This document shows, piece after piece, positions 43,813 through 52,825 of a stretch of 64,000 nt of DNA (its first letter is position 1; every line of letters begins with the position of its first letter). Below the pieces are notes generated by a model that saw only the letters and a list, made by a program, of their open reading frames with translations, ran no database searches and was not told the DNA's origin. Source of the DNA: JBJXHN01 sp046233135 (GTDB lineage Bacteria; Pseudomonadota; Alphaproteobacteria; Rhodospirillales; Rhodospirillaceae); the NCBI GenBank assembly GCA_046233135.1, contig JBJXHN010000004.1, forward strand, positions 434,001 through 498,000, written 5' to 3'. Both the position numbers and the translations under genes were made by a program.

Positions 43813-44732
43813 GTTTGGTCCAGCCGTTCGCGGAAGGCCAGCATGTCCCGCCAAGCCAGGCGCTTCTGGGCGGGAGAGCGGAGCAGATAGGCGGGGTGGA
43901 AGGTGGCCAGGGCGGGCACCGGCCGGGACAGGCCGGGCAGGCTGACCTCTCCCCAGCGGCCGCGCAGGCGGGTGATTCCTTCGGTGCGGGCCAGCAGGGA
44001 CTGGGCCGACAGCCCGCCGACCAGCAGCAGGGCCTTGGGCTGGATCAGTTCCACGTGGCGTTCCAGGAACGGCAGGCACAGGGCCACCTCGTCGGCCGTG
44101 GGCTTGCGGTTGCCCGGCGGGCGCCAGGGAACGACATTGGTGATATAGGCGGTCTGGCGGTCCAGGCCGACGGCATTGAGCATCAGGTCCAGCAGCTTGC
44201 CGCTGACTCCGACGAAGGGCAGGCCCAGCCGGTCCTCGTCCGCGCCGGGGGCTTCGCCGATGATCATCACCCCGGAGTCGGGGGCGCCGTCGGCGAACAC
44301 CGTGTTGGTGGCCGTGCGGCGCAGGGCGCAGGAATGGAAGGCGTCCAGGGCGGCGCGCAGGGCCTCCAGGCTGTGGGCCTCGGCCGCTAGGTGGGCGGCG
44401 GCGCGCAGGGTTTCCGCCTGGGTCGGCGGTTCTTCGCCCATGGTGTCGGGCGGAGCCTGCTGCATCCGCCCGCCGCCGGCCCTGCCGCCCGTTCCCGTGC
44501 CGCCCATTCCCGCGCCGCCCGGTCTGCCGGGCATGCGGCCCCGGGCCTGGGGCCGGCCGCCGCCGCCGTCGGGGGTCAAGGCCCGCTGGCGCAAGCGTTC
44601 CAGGTGGCTGGCGCTGACCGCATACTGGTCCACCGGCGCATCGGTCAGCACCACGTCGACCCCGGCATCGATATACCAGCGGAGCAACGCGGCGGGATCG
44701 CCTGGGGGAGATGCGCCAATGTCCTGTTCCAT
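43809..44732 (-). CDS. Uracil-DNA glycosylase, family 4/5-like
   Basis: A 307-aa base-excision repair enzyme of the alphaproteobacterial kind. The active site is GEAPGADEDRLGLPFVGVSGKLLD with the ATFHPAYLLRSPAQK block near the end. Typical family-4 enzymes have four cysteines for a [4Fe-4S] cluster; here only the Cys in FHSCALRR and the one in ALCLPFLERH remain, while the partners are replaced (RR and NVVPWRPPGNR), so the cluster is probably absent. Residues 50-100 are a Gly/Pro-rich disordered linker after a short N-terminal domain. Its stop codon lies in the palindromic repeat. Confidence 0.85.
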   Translation of the reverse strand: MEQDIGASPPGDPAALLRWYIDAGVDVVLTDAPVDQYAVSASHLERLRQRALTPDGGGGRPQARGRMPGRPGGAGMGGTGTGGRAGGGRMQQAPPDTMGEEPPTQAETLRAAAHLAAEAHSLEALRAALDAFHSCALRRTATNTVFADGAPDSGVMIIGEAPGADEDRLGLPFVGVSGKLLDLMLNAVGLDRQTAYITNVVPWRPPGNRKPTADEVALCLPFLERHVELIQPKALLLVGGLSAQSLLARTEGITRLRGRWGEVSLPGLSRPVPALATFHPAYLLRSPAQKRLAWRDMLAFRERLDQT

Positions 44733-44882
44733 GGGACGGGTCTACCATGGCTGCGGTGCGGTATGGATTGTTTTTCGATCCCGGGTGGCCTGTGCTATGC
44801 AATGCGGGCGCTATTTCCGCAAGACGGTGCCGGCAGCACGCGGGGGTGGCTCCCGGAGAAAGAAACAAAAGGATGACAGGGG

Positions 44883-46517
44883 ATGAGTGAACGTGAATCG
44901 ATGGAGTTCGACGTGGTCATTGTCGGGGGCGGGCCGTCCGGTCTTGCCACCGCTATCCGCCTGCGTCAGCTCTCGGCCGAGAAAGGGAAGGACCTCAGCG
45001 TCTGCGTGCTGGAAAAGGGGTCCGAAATCGGCGCCCATATCCTGTCCGGTGCGGTGATCGAACCCCGGGCGCTGGACGAGCTGATTCCGGACTGGAAGGA
45101 AAAGGGCGCCCCGCTGAACACGCCGGCCGACTCCGACAAGTTCTGGTACCTGACGCCGGTCAACAACATCCCCCTGCCGACGCCGCCGCAGATGCACAAC
45201 AAGGGCAACTACATCGTGTCCCTGGGCAACGTCTGCCGCTGGCTGGCCGAACAGGCCGAAGCCGCGGGGGTGGAGATCTATCCCGGCTTTGCCGCCGCCG
45301 AAGTGCTGTTCGACGACGACGGCGCGGTCAAGGGCGTGGCCACCGGCGACATGGGCCTGGACAAGAACGGCGAACCCGGTCCCAATCACGAGCCGGGGGT
45401 GGAACTGCATGCCAAGTGCACCATTTTCGCCGAGGGCTGCCGCGGTTCCCTGACCAAGGGGCTGATGGAGCGATTCGGCCTGCGCAAGGACTGCGATCCC
45501 CAGACCTACGGCATCGGCATCAAGGAACTGTGGGAAATCGATCCCAAGCAGCATCGTGAAGGCCTGATCGTCCACACGGTGGGCTGGCCGGTGCCGTCCG
45601 ATACCTATGGTGGATCGTTCATGTATCACCTGGAAGGCAATCAGGTGGCCATCGGCTTCGTGGTCGGGCTGGACTACCCGAACCCCTATCTGTCGCCGTT
45701 CGAGGAGTTCCAGCGCTTCAAGACCCACCCGTCGATCCGTCCGTTCCTGGAAGGCGGGCGCCGCATCGCCTATGGGGCGCGGGCGCTGTCGGAAGGCGGC
45801 TTCCAGTCGATCCCCAAGCTGACCATGCCCGGCGCCGTGCTGGTCGGCGATACCGCCGGCTTCCTCAACGTGCCCAAGATCAAAGGCACCCATACCGCCA
45901 TGAAGTCGGGCATGGTCGCGGCCGAAGCGGTCTTCGACCACCTGACCCAGAACCGCACCGGCGAGGTCGCCGACTATCCCGAGCGGCTGAAGGACAGCTG
46001 GGTCTGGCGAGAGCTGCACCGGGTGCGCAACGTGCGGCCGTCCTTCACCAAGGGCTTCTTTGCCGGCCTGATCTATTCGGCGCTGGACACCTATGTGTTC
46101 CGGGGCCTCGCCCCCTGGACCTTCCGCCATCACGAAGACCACAAATCCCTGCGCAAGGCCAAGGACAGCAAGCCCATCGCCTATCCCAAGCCGGACGGCA
46201 AGCTGTCCTTCGACCGGCTGTCCTCGGTCTTCATCTCCAACACCAACCACGCCGAGGACCAGCCCTGCCACCTGACCCTGAAGGACGCGGGGATTCCGGT
46301 GACGGTCAATCTGGCCGACTATGACGGGCCGGAAGGGCGGTATTGCCCGGCAGGCGTGTATGAATTCGTGGAAGACGAGCAGGATGGCGGCCGGAGGTTG
46401 CAGATCAACGCCCAGAACTGCGTGCACTGCAAGACCTGTGACATTAAGGACCCGACTCAGAACATTAATTGGGTGGTGCCACAGGGCGGCGATGGTCCTA
46501 ACTATCCCAATATGTAA
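44883..46517 (+). CDS. Electron transfer flavoprotein-ubiquinone oxidoreductase
   Basis: A 544-aa membrane-associated enzyme (ETF-QO) that passes electrons from electron transfer flavoprotein to ubiquinone, linking fatty-acid and amino-acid oxidation to respiration. The FAD motif is DVVIVGGGPSGLATAIRL, with VLVGDTAGFLNVPKIKGTHTAMKSG in the second half of the flavin site. The C-terminal [4Fe-4S] ligands lie in RYCPAGVYEF and NCVHCKTCDIKDP. Length and order match the mitochondrial enzyme. It is divergent from the udg gene; the etfAB genes are not in the window. Confidence 0.96.
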   Translation: MSERESMEFDVVIVGGGPSGLATAIRLRQLSAEKGKDLSVCVLEKGSEIGAHILSGAVIEPRALDELIPDWKEKGAPLNTPADSDKFWYLTPVNNIPLPTPPQMHNKGNYIVSLGNVCRWLAEQAEAAGVEIYPGFAAAEVLFDDDGAVKGVATGDMGLDKNGEPGPNHEPGVELHAKCTIFAEGCRGSLTKGLMERFGLRKDCDPQTYGIGIKELWEIDPKQHREGLIVHTVGWPVPSDTYGGSFMYHLEGNQVAIGFVVGLDYPNPYLSPFEEFQRFKTHPSIRPFLEGGRRIAYGARALSEGGFQSIPKLTMPGAVLVGDTAGFLNVPKIKGTHTAMKSGMVAAEAVFDHLTQNRTGEVADYPERLKDSWVWRELHRVRNVRPSFTKGFFAGLIYSALDTYVFRGLAPWTFRHHEDHKSLRKAKDSKPIAYPKPDGKLSFDRLSSVFISNTNHAEDQPCHLTLKDAGIPVTVNLADYDGPEGRYCPAGVYEFVEDEQDGGRRLQINAQNCVHCKTCDIKDPTQNINWVVPQGGDGPNYPNM

Positions 46518-46565
46518 GAATCATGTCGACGCAGGTGTCGACGCTTGGGATAGCAGGAGCGGAGT

Positions 46566-48371
46566 ATGGTGAATCGGGCATGGGGTGACAGGCGCGACCG
46601 GTTCGGTCGTTTGACGGGCGCGGTGCTTGCTGCGGCCGTGGCCATGTTGCCCTTGGGCTGTGCGGGCGGTCAGTCCGCCGATTCGGCTGCCATGGCGGCC
46701 GGAACGGACGGAGAGGGCGCCTACACCGGGCCGGCCAGCGGCCTGGGCAGCTACCTTGCCGCCCGCCATGCGGAGGCCCAGGGGGATTCGGCGGCGGCGG
46801 CCGTGTTCTACCTCCATGCCCTGCAATCCGATCCCGATAACGTCAACCTTCTGCGGCGGGCCTATTTCTTCGCCGCCGTGGAAGGCGACGTGTCCGATGC
46901 CGCCACCCTGGCGGCCCGGCTGATGCTTCTGGACTCGGAAGCCTCCATCGCGCCGCTGGTGGTGGCCACCGAACTGGTGCAGCAGGGCCAGTCCGCCGAG
47001 GCGGCAACCCTGCTCGCGCGCCAGCCCACCGACGGTCTGAACGGCTTCCTGGTGCCGGTGCTGCTGGCCTGGGCGCGGGAAGGGGCGGGCAATCTGCCCG
47101 GGGCCTATGCGGCGCTGGACGGGCTGGACGTCAATCCCGCCTATCGCACCCTGAAAGCCCTGCACAAGGGCCTGCTGGCCGATGCCGCCGGGGATACGGC
47201 CGCGGCCTCGGCGGCCTTCAAGGATTATCTGGACGGCAATGCTACCCCGTCGCTGCGCGGCCTGCAGCTGGTGGGCGGCTATTGGATGCGCCAGGGGGAC
47301 GTGGCGCGGGCGCGGGAGATGGCGGAAGCCTACCGGGACCGCTATCCCGACAGCCTGCTGATGGAATCCAGCACCATCGGCTTCGACACCGACACGCCGC
47401 CGGTGCCGGACATCACCGGCCCGGCGGAAGGCATGGCGGAGCTGTACTACGGGGCGGGTTCTCTGCTGGCCGACAACGACCAGCAGACGGCGGCGATGTT
47501 CGTGCGCCTGGCCCTGCACCTGCGGCCCCGCTTCCCGCAGGCGCAGCTCCTGCTGGGTCAGCTGCTGGCCAGCCAGGGCCGGCAGAGCGAGGCCGTGGCG
47601 GTGTTCCAGGCGGTGGCCGAGGAGGCGCCGAAAGACACCGGCCTGTCCCTGGCCGCCGGCCTGTCCCAGGCGGAAAGCCTGAGCGCGGCCGAGGATGTGG
47701 AAGGGGCGCTGTCGGTCTATGCCCGGCTGGCCGACGTCTATCCCAACCGGGCGGATCCGCTGGCGGAAAAGGCCAACCTGCTGCGCTCCAACGAGCGTTT
47801 CGCCGAAGCGGCCGACGCCTATGACGCGGCGATCAAGCGGCTGGGCACGCCGGATGCGCGCCACTGGGCGCTGTTCTTCGGCCGGGGCGTGGCCTTCGAA
47901 CGCACGGACCGCTGGGACCGGGCGGAAGCGGATTTCCAGACGGCGCTGGAGCTGTCGCCCGATCAGCCCTTCGTGCTGAACTACCTGGGCTATTCCTGGG
48001 TCGACAAGGGTCTGAACATCACGCAGGCCAAGGCGCTGATCGAACGGGCGGTGGAACAGCGGCCCAAGGACGGCTTCATGATCGACAGCCTGGGCTGGGC
48101 GCATTACCGCCTGGGCGACTATGCGGAAGCGGTGCGCCATCTGGAACGGGCGGTCAACGAAACCCCCGACGACCCCACCATCAACGACCATCTGGGCGAT
48201 GCCTACTGGATGGTCGGGCGCAAGCGGGAAGCGCGGTTCCAGTGGGAACGGGCGCTGGACCTGGCCGATGATCAGATGCTGATCGGGCAGATCACCGACA
48301 AGCTGAAGAACGGCCTGACGCCGCCCGCTCCTGTCGCCGGCCCGCCGGCAGCCTCCAACACAACCGAATAG
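46566..48371 (+). CDS. TPR-repeat lipoprotein
   Basis: A 601-aa protein with a lipobox (LPLGCAG, Cys about residue 32) after a hydrophobic segment, so it is likely anchored in the outer membrane facing the periplasm. The rest is made of tetratricopeptide repeats, clearest at residues 60-110, 320-420 and 460-590 (for example AEADFQTALELSPDQPFVLNYLGYSWVD). TPR lipoproteins act as scaffolds for envelope complexes; the partner is unknown. A short direct repeat TGTCGACGC lies just upstream of the start. ispE follows 43 bp later. Confidence 0.8.
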   Translation: MVNRAWGDRRDRFGRLTGAVLAAAVAMLPLGCAGGQSADSAAMAAGTDGEGAYTGPASGLGSYLAARHAEAQGDSAAAAVFYLHALQSDPDNVNLLRRAYFFAAVEGDVSDAATLAARLMLLDSEASIAPLVVATELVQQGQSAEAATLLARQPTDGLNGFLVPVLLAWAREGAGNLPGAYAALDGLDVNPAYRTLKALHKGLLADAAGDTAAASAAFKDYLDGNATPSLRGLQLVGGYWMRQGDVARAREMAEAYRDRYPDSLLMESSTIGFDTDTPPVPDITGPAEGMAELYYGAGSLLADNDQQTAAMFVRLALHLRPRFPQAQLLLGQLLASQGRQSEAVAVFQAVAEEAPKDTGLSLAAGLSQAESLSAAEDVEGALSVYARLADVYPNRADPLAEKANLLRSNERFAEAADAYDAAIKRLGTPDARHWALFFGRGVAFERTDRWDRAEADFQTALELSPDQPFVLNYLGYSWVDKGLNITQAKALIERAVEQRPKDGFMIDSLGWAHYRLGDYAEAVRHLERAVNETPDDPTINDHLGDAYWMVGRKREARFQWERALDLADDQMLIGQITDKLKNGLTPPAPVAGPPAASNTTE

Positions 48372-48414
48372 CGCGTTTTCCGGAAGGTTTTCCACGAAGG
48401 ACGGCCGAGCTTCC

Positions 48415-49380
48415 ATGACCCTGACATCGTTTCCCTCCGACGGCCTTCCGGCCGGGGCGGTGGCCGAGGCCGCCTGCGCCAAGGTCAACCTGACCCTGCA
48501 TGTGACCGGCCGCCGGCCGGACGGCTATCACGAGCTGGAAAGCCTGGTGGTCTTCGCCGGAGTCCACGATACGGTGATCGCCGCGCCGTCCTCTTCCCGG
48601 GGGGATGGCCGGGACGAGGAGGATGGCCGGGCCGGGGGCCTCAGTCTGGCCGTTCAGGGACCGATGGCCGAGGGGCTGCGGGCGGAACCGGACAACATCA
48701 TCCTGCGCGCCGCCCGGGCGCTGGCGGCGGCGGCGGGGCGGCCGCCGGCGGCGGCGCTGACGCTGATCAAGCGGCTGCCGGTGGCCTCGGGCATCGGCGG
48801 GGGGTCGGCGGACGCGGCGGCCGCGCTGCGGGCTCTGGCGCGGCTGTGGCATGTGGATCTGGCGACGGTGGACGGGGCAGCCCTGGCGGCGCGCCTGGGC
48901 GCGGACGTGCCGGTCTGCCTGGAAGGTCGGGCGGTGACCATGACCGGCATCGGCGAGCATCTGACCCCGGCGCCGGCCCTGCCCGGGGCGGCGCTGCTGC
49001 TGGTCAATCCCTTGCGGCCGGTGGCGACGCCGGCGGTGTTCAAGGCGCGGACGGGGGGCTTCTCGCCGCCCATGCCCCTGACCGAGGCGCCGGCCGACGC
49101 GGCGGCCCTGGCGGCGGCCCTGGCGGCGCGGACGAACGATCTGGCACCGCCGGCGCTGGTGGTGGAGCCGTCCATCGGCGCGGTTCTGGACGCGCTGGAG
49201 GCGCTGCCGGGGGTGCTGCTGGCGCGGATGTCGGGCAGCGGGGCCACCTGTTTCGGGCTGTTCGCCGATCTGAGCACGGCCTCGGCGGCGGCGGCGGTGC
49301 TGGCGCAGCACCATCCGCACTGGTGGCGGGCGGCCGCCCCGATGGTCACCGACACCGCCGAGGTCGCCCCGGTCCTGTAA
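48415..49380 (+). CDS. ispE: 4-diphosphocytidyl-2-C-methyl-D-erythritol kinase
   Basis: A 321-aa GHMP kinase of the non-mevalonate isoprenoid pathway. It has the substrate-binding start CAKVNLTLHVTGRRPDGYHELES, the ATP loop LPVASGIGGGSADAAAALRAL and the C-terminal MSGSGATCFGLF block. An insertion of about 17 hydrophilic residues (SSSRGDGRDEEDGRAG) follows the first strands. It shares orientation with the TPR gene. A tRNA-Gln gene lies 83 bp downstream. Confidence 0.95.
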   Translation: MTLTSFPSDGLPAGAVAEAACAKVNLTLHVTGRRPDGYHELESLVVFAGVHDTVIAAPSSSRGDGRDEEDGRAGGLSLAVQGPMAEGLRAEPDNIILRAARALAAAAGRPPAAALTLIKRLPVASGIGGGSADAAAALRALARLWHVDLATVDGAALAARLGADVPVCLEGRAVTMTGIGEHLTPAPALPGAALLLVNPLRPVATPAVFKARTGGFSPPMPLTEAPADAAALAAALAARTNDLAPPALVVEPSIGAVLDALEALPGVLLARMSGSGATCFGLFADLSTASAAAAVLAQHHPHWWRAAAPMVTDTAEVAPVL

Positions 49381-49463
49381 GGGGATGCGGGGCCGGCTGG
49401 CCGGGTATCGAAGGGGCTTGCGGGGAAAATTCTCTTGGCGTACTGTGCGCGGCTCACGGCTGA

Positions 49464-49538
49464 TGGGGCGTAGCCAAGCGGTAAGGCAGCGGTTTTTGGT
49501 ACCGCCATTCGCAGGTTCGATCCCTGCCGCCCCAGCCA
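49464..49538 (+). tRNA. tRNA-Gln (anticodon UUG)
   Basis: A complete 75-nt cloverleaf. The acceptor stem is TGGGGCG with CGCCCCA, then discriminator G and encoded CCA. The anticodon arm is GCGGT-TTTTGGT-ACCGC, giving anticodon UUG at positions 34-36, which reads CAA (and CAG by wobble). The T arm is GCAGG-TTCGATC-CCTGC. It lies between ispE and the methylglyoxal synthase gene, at the edge of the CRISPR region. Confidence 0.95.
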
Positions 49539-49581
49539 ATCTCCTTTCCGAACAATCGACGCCTTGCCAGATTGCCCGGGG

Positions 49582-50481
49582 TCACCCGGCCAGGGCCGAT
49601 TCCATGCGGGTTGCCCAGATATCGGCGGTGGCGGGGTCGTGGATGCACAGGCATTGGACCCCGGGCAGGCGGACGACCCGTTCCAGCAGCTGGATATCGG
49701 CCTCGTGCTCCCGCGAGACGAAGGGGTCTTCGAAGAACAGCACCACGTCGCAGGCGCCGTCCAGGATGCGGTCGGCGATTTCCACATCCCCGCCCTTGGG
49801 GCCGCTGCGCAAGGGGATGACCCAGCCCGCGCGCTCCTGGAACGGTGCGCTGCGCGGGCCGAGGTCGGCCATCTCGGCGGCGGACAGGCGCTCGGGCACC
49901 TGACCGTTCAGCAGGGCGCCGGTGGTGCCGGTGGCGACCCGTCCCTTGAAGCGGGCCAGCAGGTCCCGGTGGCGGGCGGCGAAGTCCAGCATGGCGCCTT
50001 TCAGCGAATCATGGGCGACCAGGGCGATGGTGCGGGCGCCGGCCCAGTCCGGGGGCAGGGCGCCGCCGGATTCCAGATGCCACCAGCCCTGGGCGGTTTC
50101 GGCGTTGGGCAGGAAGGGCCGGCGCTGAACCACGCATTGGCGCTTCAGGGCCTCCACCTCCGGAAAGACCCCCAGGGGATCCCCGGGTTCGAGCAGCGAG
50201 ACGATCTGGTCGATCCGCCGGTCGGGAGTGTCGGAGACCAGGCCGGCCACCATCCGCACCAGCCCGCCTTCGCGGGCGGCGGGAAAGGGGCGCAGGCTGT
50301 CGGGGGGCAGGGCGGAGGACAGGCCCAGGGTGGCGATCATGCCGGCGGTTTCCCCGACGGGATGAAGCGTGCCGGCCCATCCCCGGCTGCGGGCATCCCG
50401 ATAGGTGTCGAGCAGGACCCGCAGGGCGCTTTCGCCCCAGGGGCTGGCGGTGGCGACGAGGCCGATTTTCGGCGCGGCCAT
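49582..50481 (-). CDS. mgsA: Methylglyoxal synthase with tandem MGS domains
   Basis: A 299-aa protein, about twice the usual length (about 150). The C-terminal half (residues 150-290) is a full methylglyoxal synthase, which makes methylglyoxal from dihydroxyacetone phosphate: VAHD (H157), ATGTTGALL, GPKGGD (D232), FFEDP (D252) and REHEAD (H259, D262) match the catalytic set of the E. coli enzyme. The N-terminal half (residues 4-135) aligns with the same fold (IGLVATASPWGE, REGGLVRMVAGL, RIDQIVSLLEPGDPLGVFPEVEAL, PNAETAQGW) but lacks the catalytic residues. It looks like an internal duplication with a degenerate first copy. ATG 50481 follows AAGGAGAAG. Confidence 0.82.
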   Translation of the reverse strand: MAAPKIGLVATASPWGESALRVLLDTYRDARSRGWAGTLHPVGETAGMIATLGLSSALPPDSLRPFPAAREGGLVRMVAGLVSDTPDRRIDQIVSLLEPGDPLGVFPEVEALKRQCVVQRRPFLPNAETAQGWWHLESGGALPPDWAGARTIALVAHDSLKGAMLDFAARHRDLLARFKGRVATGTTGALLNGQVPERLSAAEMADLGPRSAPFQERAGWVIPLRSGPKGGDVEIADRILDGACDVVLFFEDPFVSREHEADIQLLERVVRLPGVQCLCIHDPATADIWATRMESALAG

Positions 50482-50598
50482 GGCGGTCTTCTCCTTGCGC
50501 ACGGACCCGGACGGCTCCGGATAGGGCTCCTCCCGCGCGCAGTGTAGCGGAGATCGCGGGGGGATGGGGAAGGATGACGGAAAGGACGGGCGGTTCCG

Positions 50599-50739
50599 TC
50601 ACCAGGCGTGCCTGACGGTCCGCGTGGTCTGCCCGTCGTTCCAGTCGCTGTATTCGCCGGTGGTGACGTCCCACGGGTTGCCGCAGCAGATGCTGGCCCC
50701 AGTGTCGCTCCACCGCAGGCCGCCGGCCAGGGAGGCCAT
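50599..50739 (-). pseudogene. Possible 3' gene fragment at the distal end of the CRISPR array
   Basis: A 46-codon open frame reads MASLAGGLRWSDTGASICCG and continues with a protein-like, Trp/Asp-rich sequence ending VRHAW. Nearly every third base is G or C, as in the real genes here. There is no ribosome site before the ATG, and the frame runs back into the first CRISPR repeat, where it meets a stop. It therefore looks like the tail of a gene truncated at the array edge. I do not recognise the family. Confidence 0.45.
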
Positions 50740-50740
50740 G

Positions 50741-52825
50741 GCGGTGGTTTCCCTACAGATTTCCCAATGCTAGGGTCCGTCCAGAGGGATAGAGATTGCC
50801 TGCCGCGCCGTGGTTTCCCTACAGATTTCCCAATGCTAGGGTATGGGGATGTCGATATCGACGATATCCGGGGCCGTGGTTTCCCTACAGATTTCCCAAT
50901 GCTAGGGTAACGGTGCCCCAACTGGCCGGAGATGGAGCGCCGTGGTTTCCCTACAGATTTCCCAATGCTAGGGTTTGGCCGGTCGCGCCCGCAATCCTGA
51001 AAGGGCCGTGGTTTCCCTACAGATTTCCCAATGCTAGGGTACGTGGTGTTCGACGGCGCAAGCCGCGCCAGCCGTGGTTTCCCTACAGATTTCCCAATGC
51101 TAGGGTTCATTCGACGTCGCCAGCCCTTCGGAAAGGGGCCGTGGTTTCCCTACAGATTTCCCAATGCTAGGGTACAATCGCCGACTGACCGGACGCGATC
51201 TGGGCCGTGGTTTCCCTACAGATTTCCCAATGCTAGGGTTCATTCGACGTCGCCAGCCCTTCGGAAAGGGGCCGTGGTTTCCCTACAGATTTCCCAATGC
51301 TAGGGTACAATCGCCGACTGACCGGACGCGATCTGGGCCGTGGTTTCCCTACAGATTTCCCAATGCTAGGGTCGGTCCTGTCCCGGGAAGGCGACGGGAC
51401 GCGCCGTGGTTTCCCTACAGATTTCCCAATGCTAGGGTGAGCCCCGATATCGGGACCCCCTGATCCGGGCCGTGGTTTCCCTACAGATTTCCCAATGCTA
51501 GGGTACGCGGCTCACCGTCGCCGCGCCCCGCGGTGCCGTGGTTTCCCTACAGATTTCCCAATGCTAGGGTACGCAGGACCGCGCATTGGCCGTCGGCGGG
51601 GCCGTGGTTTCCCTACAGATTTCCCAATGCTAGGGTAGTGTCCCGACAAGCGATGCGCCGGGTGACGCCGTGGTTTCCCTACAGATTTCCCAATGCTAGG
51701 GTGCGGCCGGTATTGACCACACGGCAGCGTCCGCCGTGGTTTCCCTACAGATTTCCCAATGCTAGGGTTGCGTCTCATGACTGATATCGAAGGGATCAGC
51801 CGTGGTTTCCCTACAGATTTCCCAATGCTAGGGTGAACGCCTATCTCTCGTGCGGCCATCGGCCGCCGTGGTTTCCCTACAGATTTCCCAATGCTAGGGT
51901 TTCGGGCTTACTTGGGAGAGGATGAATGGCGCCGTGGTTTCCCTACAGATTTCCCAATGCTAGGGTCCCACAGCAGGTCGGCGGTTGCGGCCTCGTGCCG
52001 TGGTTTCCCTACAGATTTCCCAATGCTAGGGTGAGAGGTCAATGAACAGCCCGTTCACTTTTGCCGTGGTTTCCCTACAGATTTCCCAATGCTAGGGTGT
52101 CGCAAATACGCAGGATGCGCCCGTTCGTGCCGTGGTTTCCCTACAGATTTCCCAATGCTAGGGTCGGCTGCAGGCTGAGTGCGACGAGGCGTTTGCCGTG
52201 GTTTCCCTACAGATTTCCCAATGCTAGGGTCTCCGTGACCGGTTAGAGCGCAATGACGAAGCCGTGGTTTCCCTACAGATTTCCCAATGCTAGGGTCCGG
52301 CGACTTCATGGCCGGACCAATCTCTTGCCGTGGTTTCCCTACAGATTTCCCAATGCTAGGGTCGCGGCCGCAGCATATTGCTCGGCCGTCAGGCCGTGGT
52401 TTCCCTACAGATTTCCCAATGCTAGGGTCCCGAAGGTCGTCTCGGCCATGCCGTGACGGCCGTGGTTTCCCTACAGATTTCCCAATGCTAGGGTCGGACA
52501 ACATCAGGGCCACCTTCGGCCCGTGCCGTGGTTTCCCTACAGATTTCCCAATGCTAGGGTTTCTTCGGCTGACTTCGCGTGTTCCAACTGGGCCGTGGTT
52601 TCCCTACAGATTTCCCAATGCTAGGGTAGCGTCGACGCGAAGAACCGCATGGTCATCGCCGTGGTTTCCCTACAGATTTCCCAATGCTAGGGTGGCGCGA
52701 CCCGTCGTCCGCGTCCGGTGTGGGCCGTGGTTTCCCTACAGATTTCCCAATGCTAGGGTGACAGCAGCCGGGCTTCGGCGGGCGTCACAGCCGTGGTTTC
52801 CCTACAGATTTCCCAATGCTAGGGT
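50741..52825 (+). CRISPR. Type II-C CRISPR array, 32 repeats and 31 spacers
   Basis: The 36-bp repeat begins GCCGTGGTTTCCC, has ACAGATTTCCCAA in the middle and ends TGCTAGGGT. I located 32 copies at a 66-bp period (first 50741, last 52790). Spacers are 30 nt, except three of 31 nt (numbers 6, 8 and 28). All repeats read as identical except the first, which has G in place of C at base 3. Spacers 6 and 7 are repeated as 8 and 9, leaving 29 different spacers. The plus strand is assigned as the crRNA strand because the anti-repeat at 57376-57400 is its complement. The variant repeat at the left end suggests that end is the older one and new spacers enter next to cas2, the leader lying at the 3' end as reported for some II-C loci. 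Confidence 0.98.
51071..51336 (+). repeat. Tandem duplication of a two-spacer block
   Basis: The 133-bp block 51071-51203 (repeat 6, spacer 6, repeat 7, spacer 7) is repeated exactly as 51204-51336. Spacer 6 begins TCATTCGACGTCGCC and spacer 7 begins ACAATCGCCGACTGACC. This is best explained by recombination between repeats, not by separate capture of the same two spacers in the same order. Confidence 0.97.

Noticed and set aside
49464..50740. tRNA-Gln as the attachment site of a CRISPR-bearing genomic island
   Set aside because: No integrase gene and no second copy of the tRNA 3' end were seen in the window.
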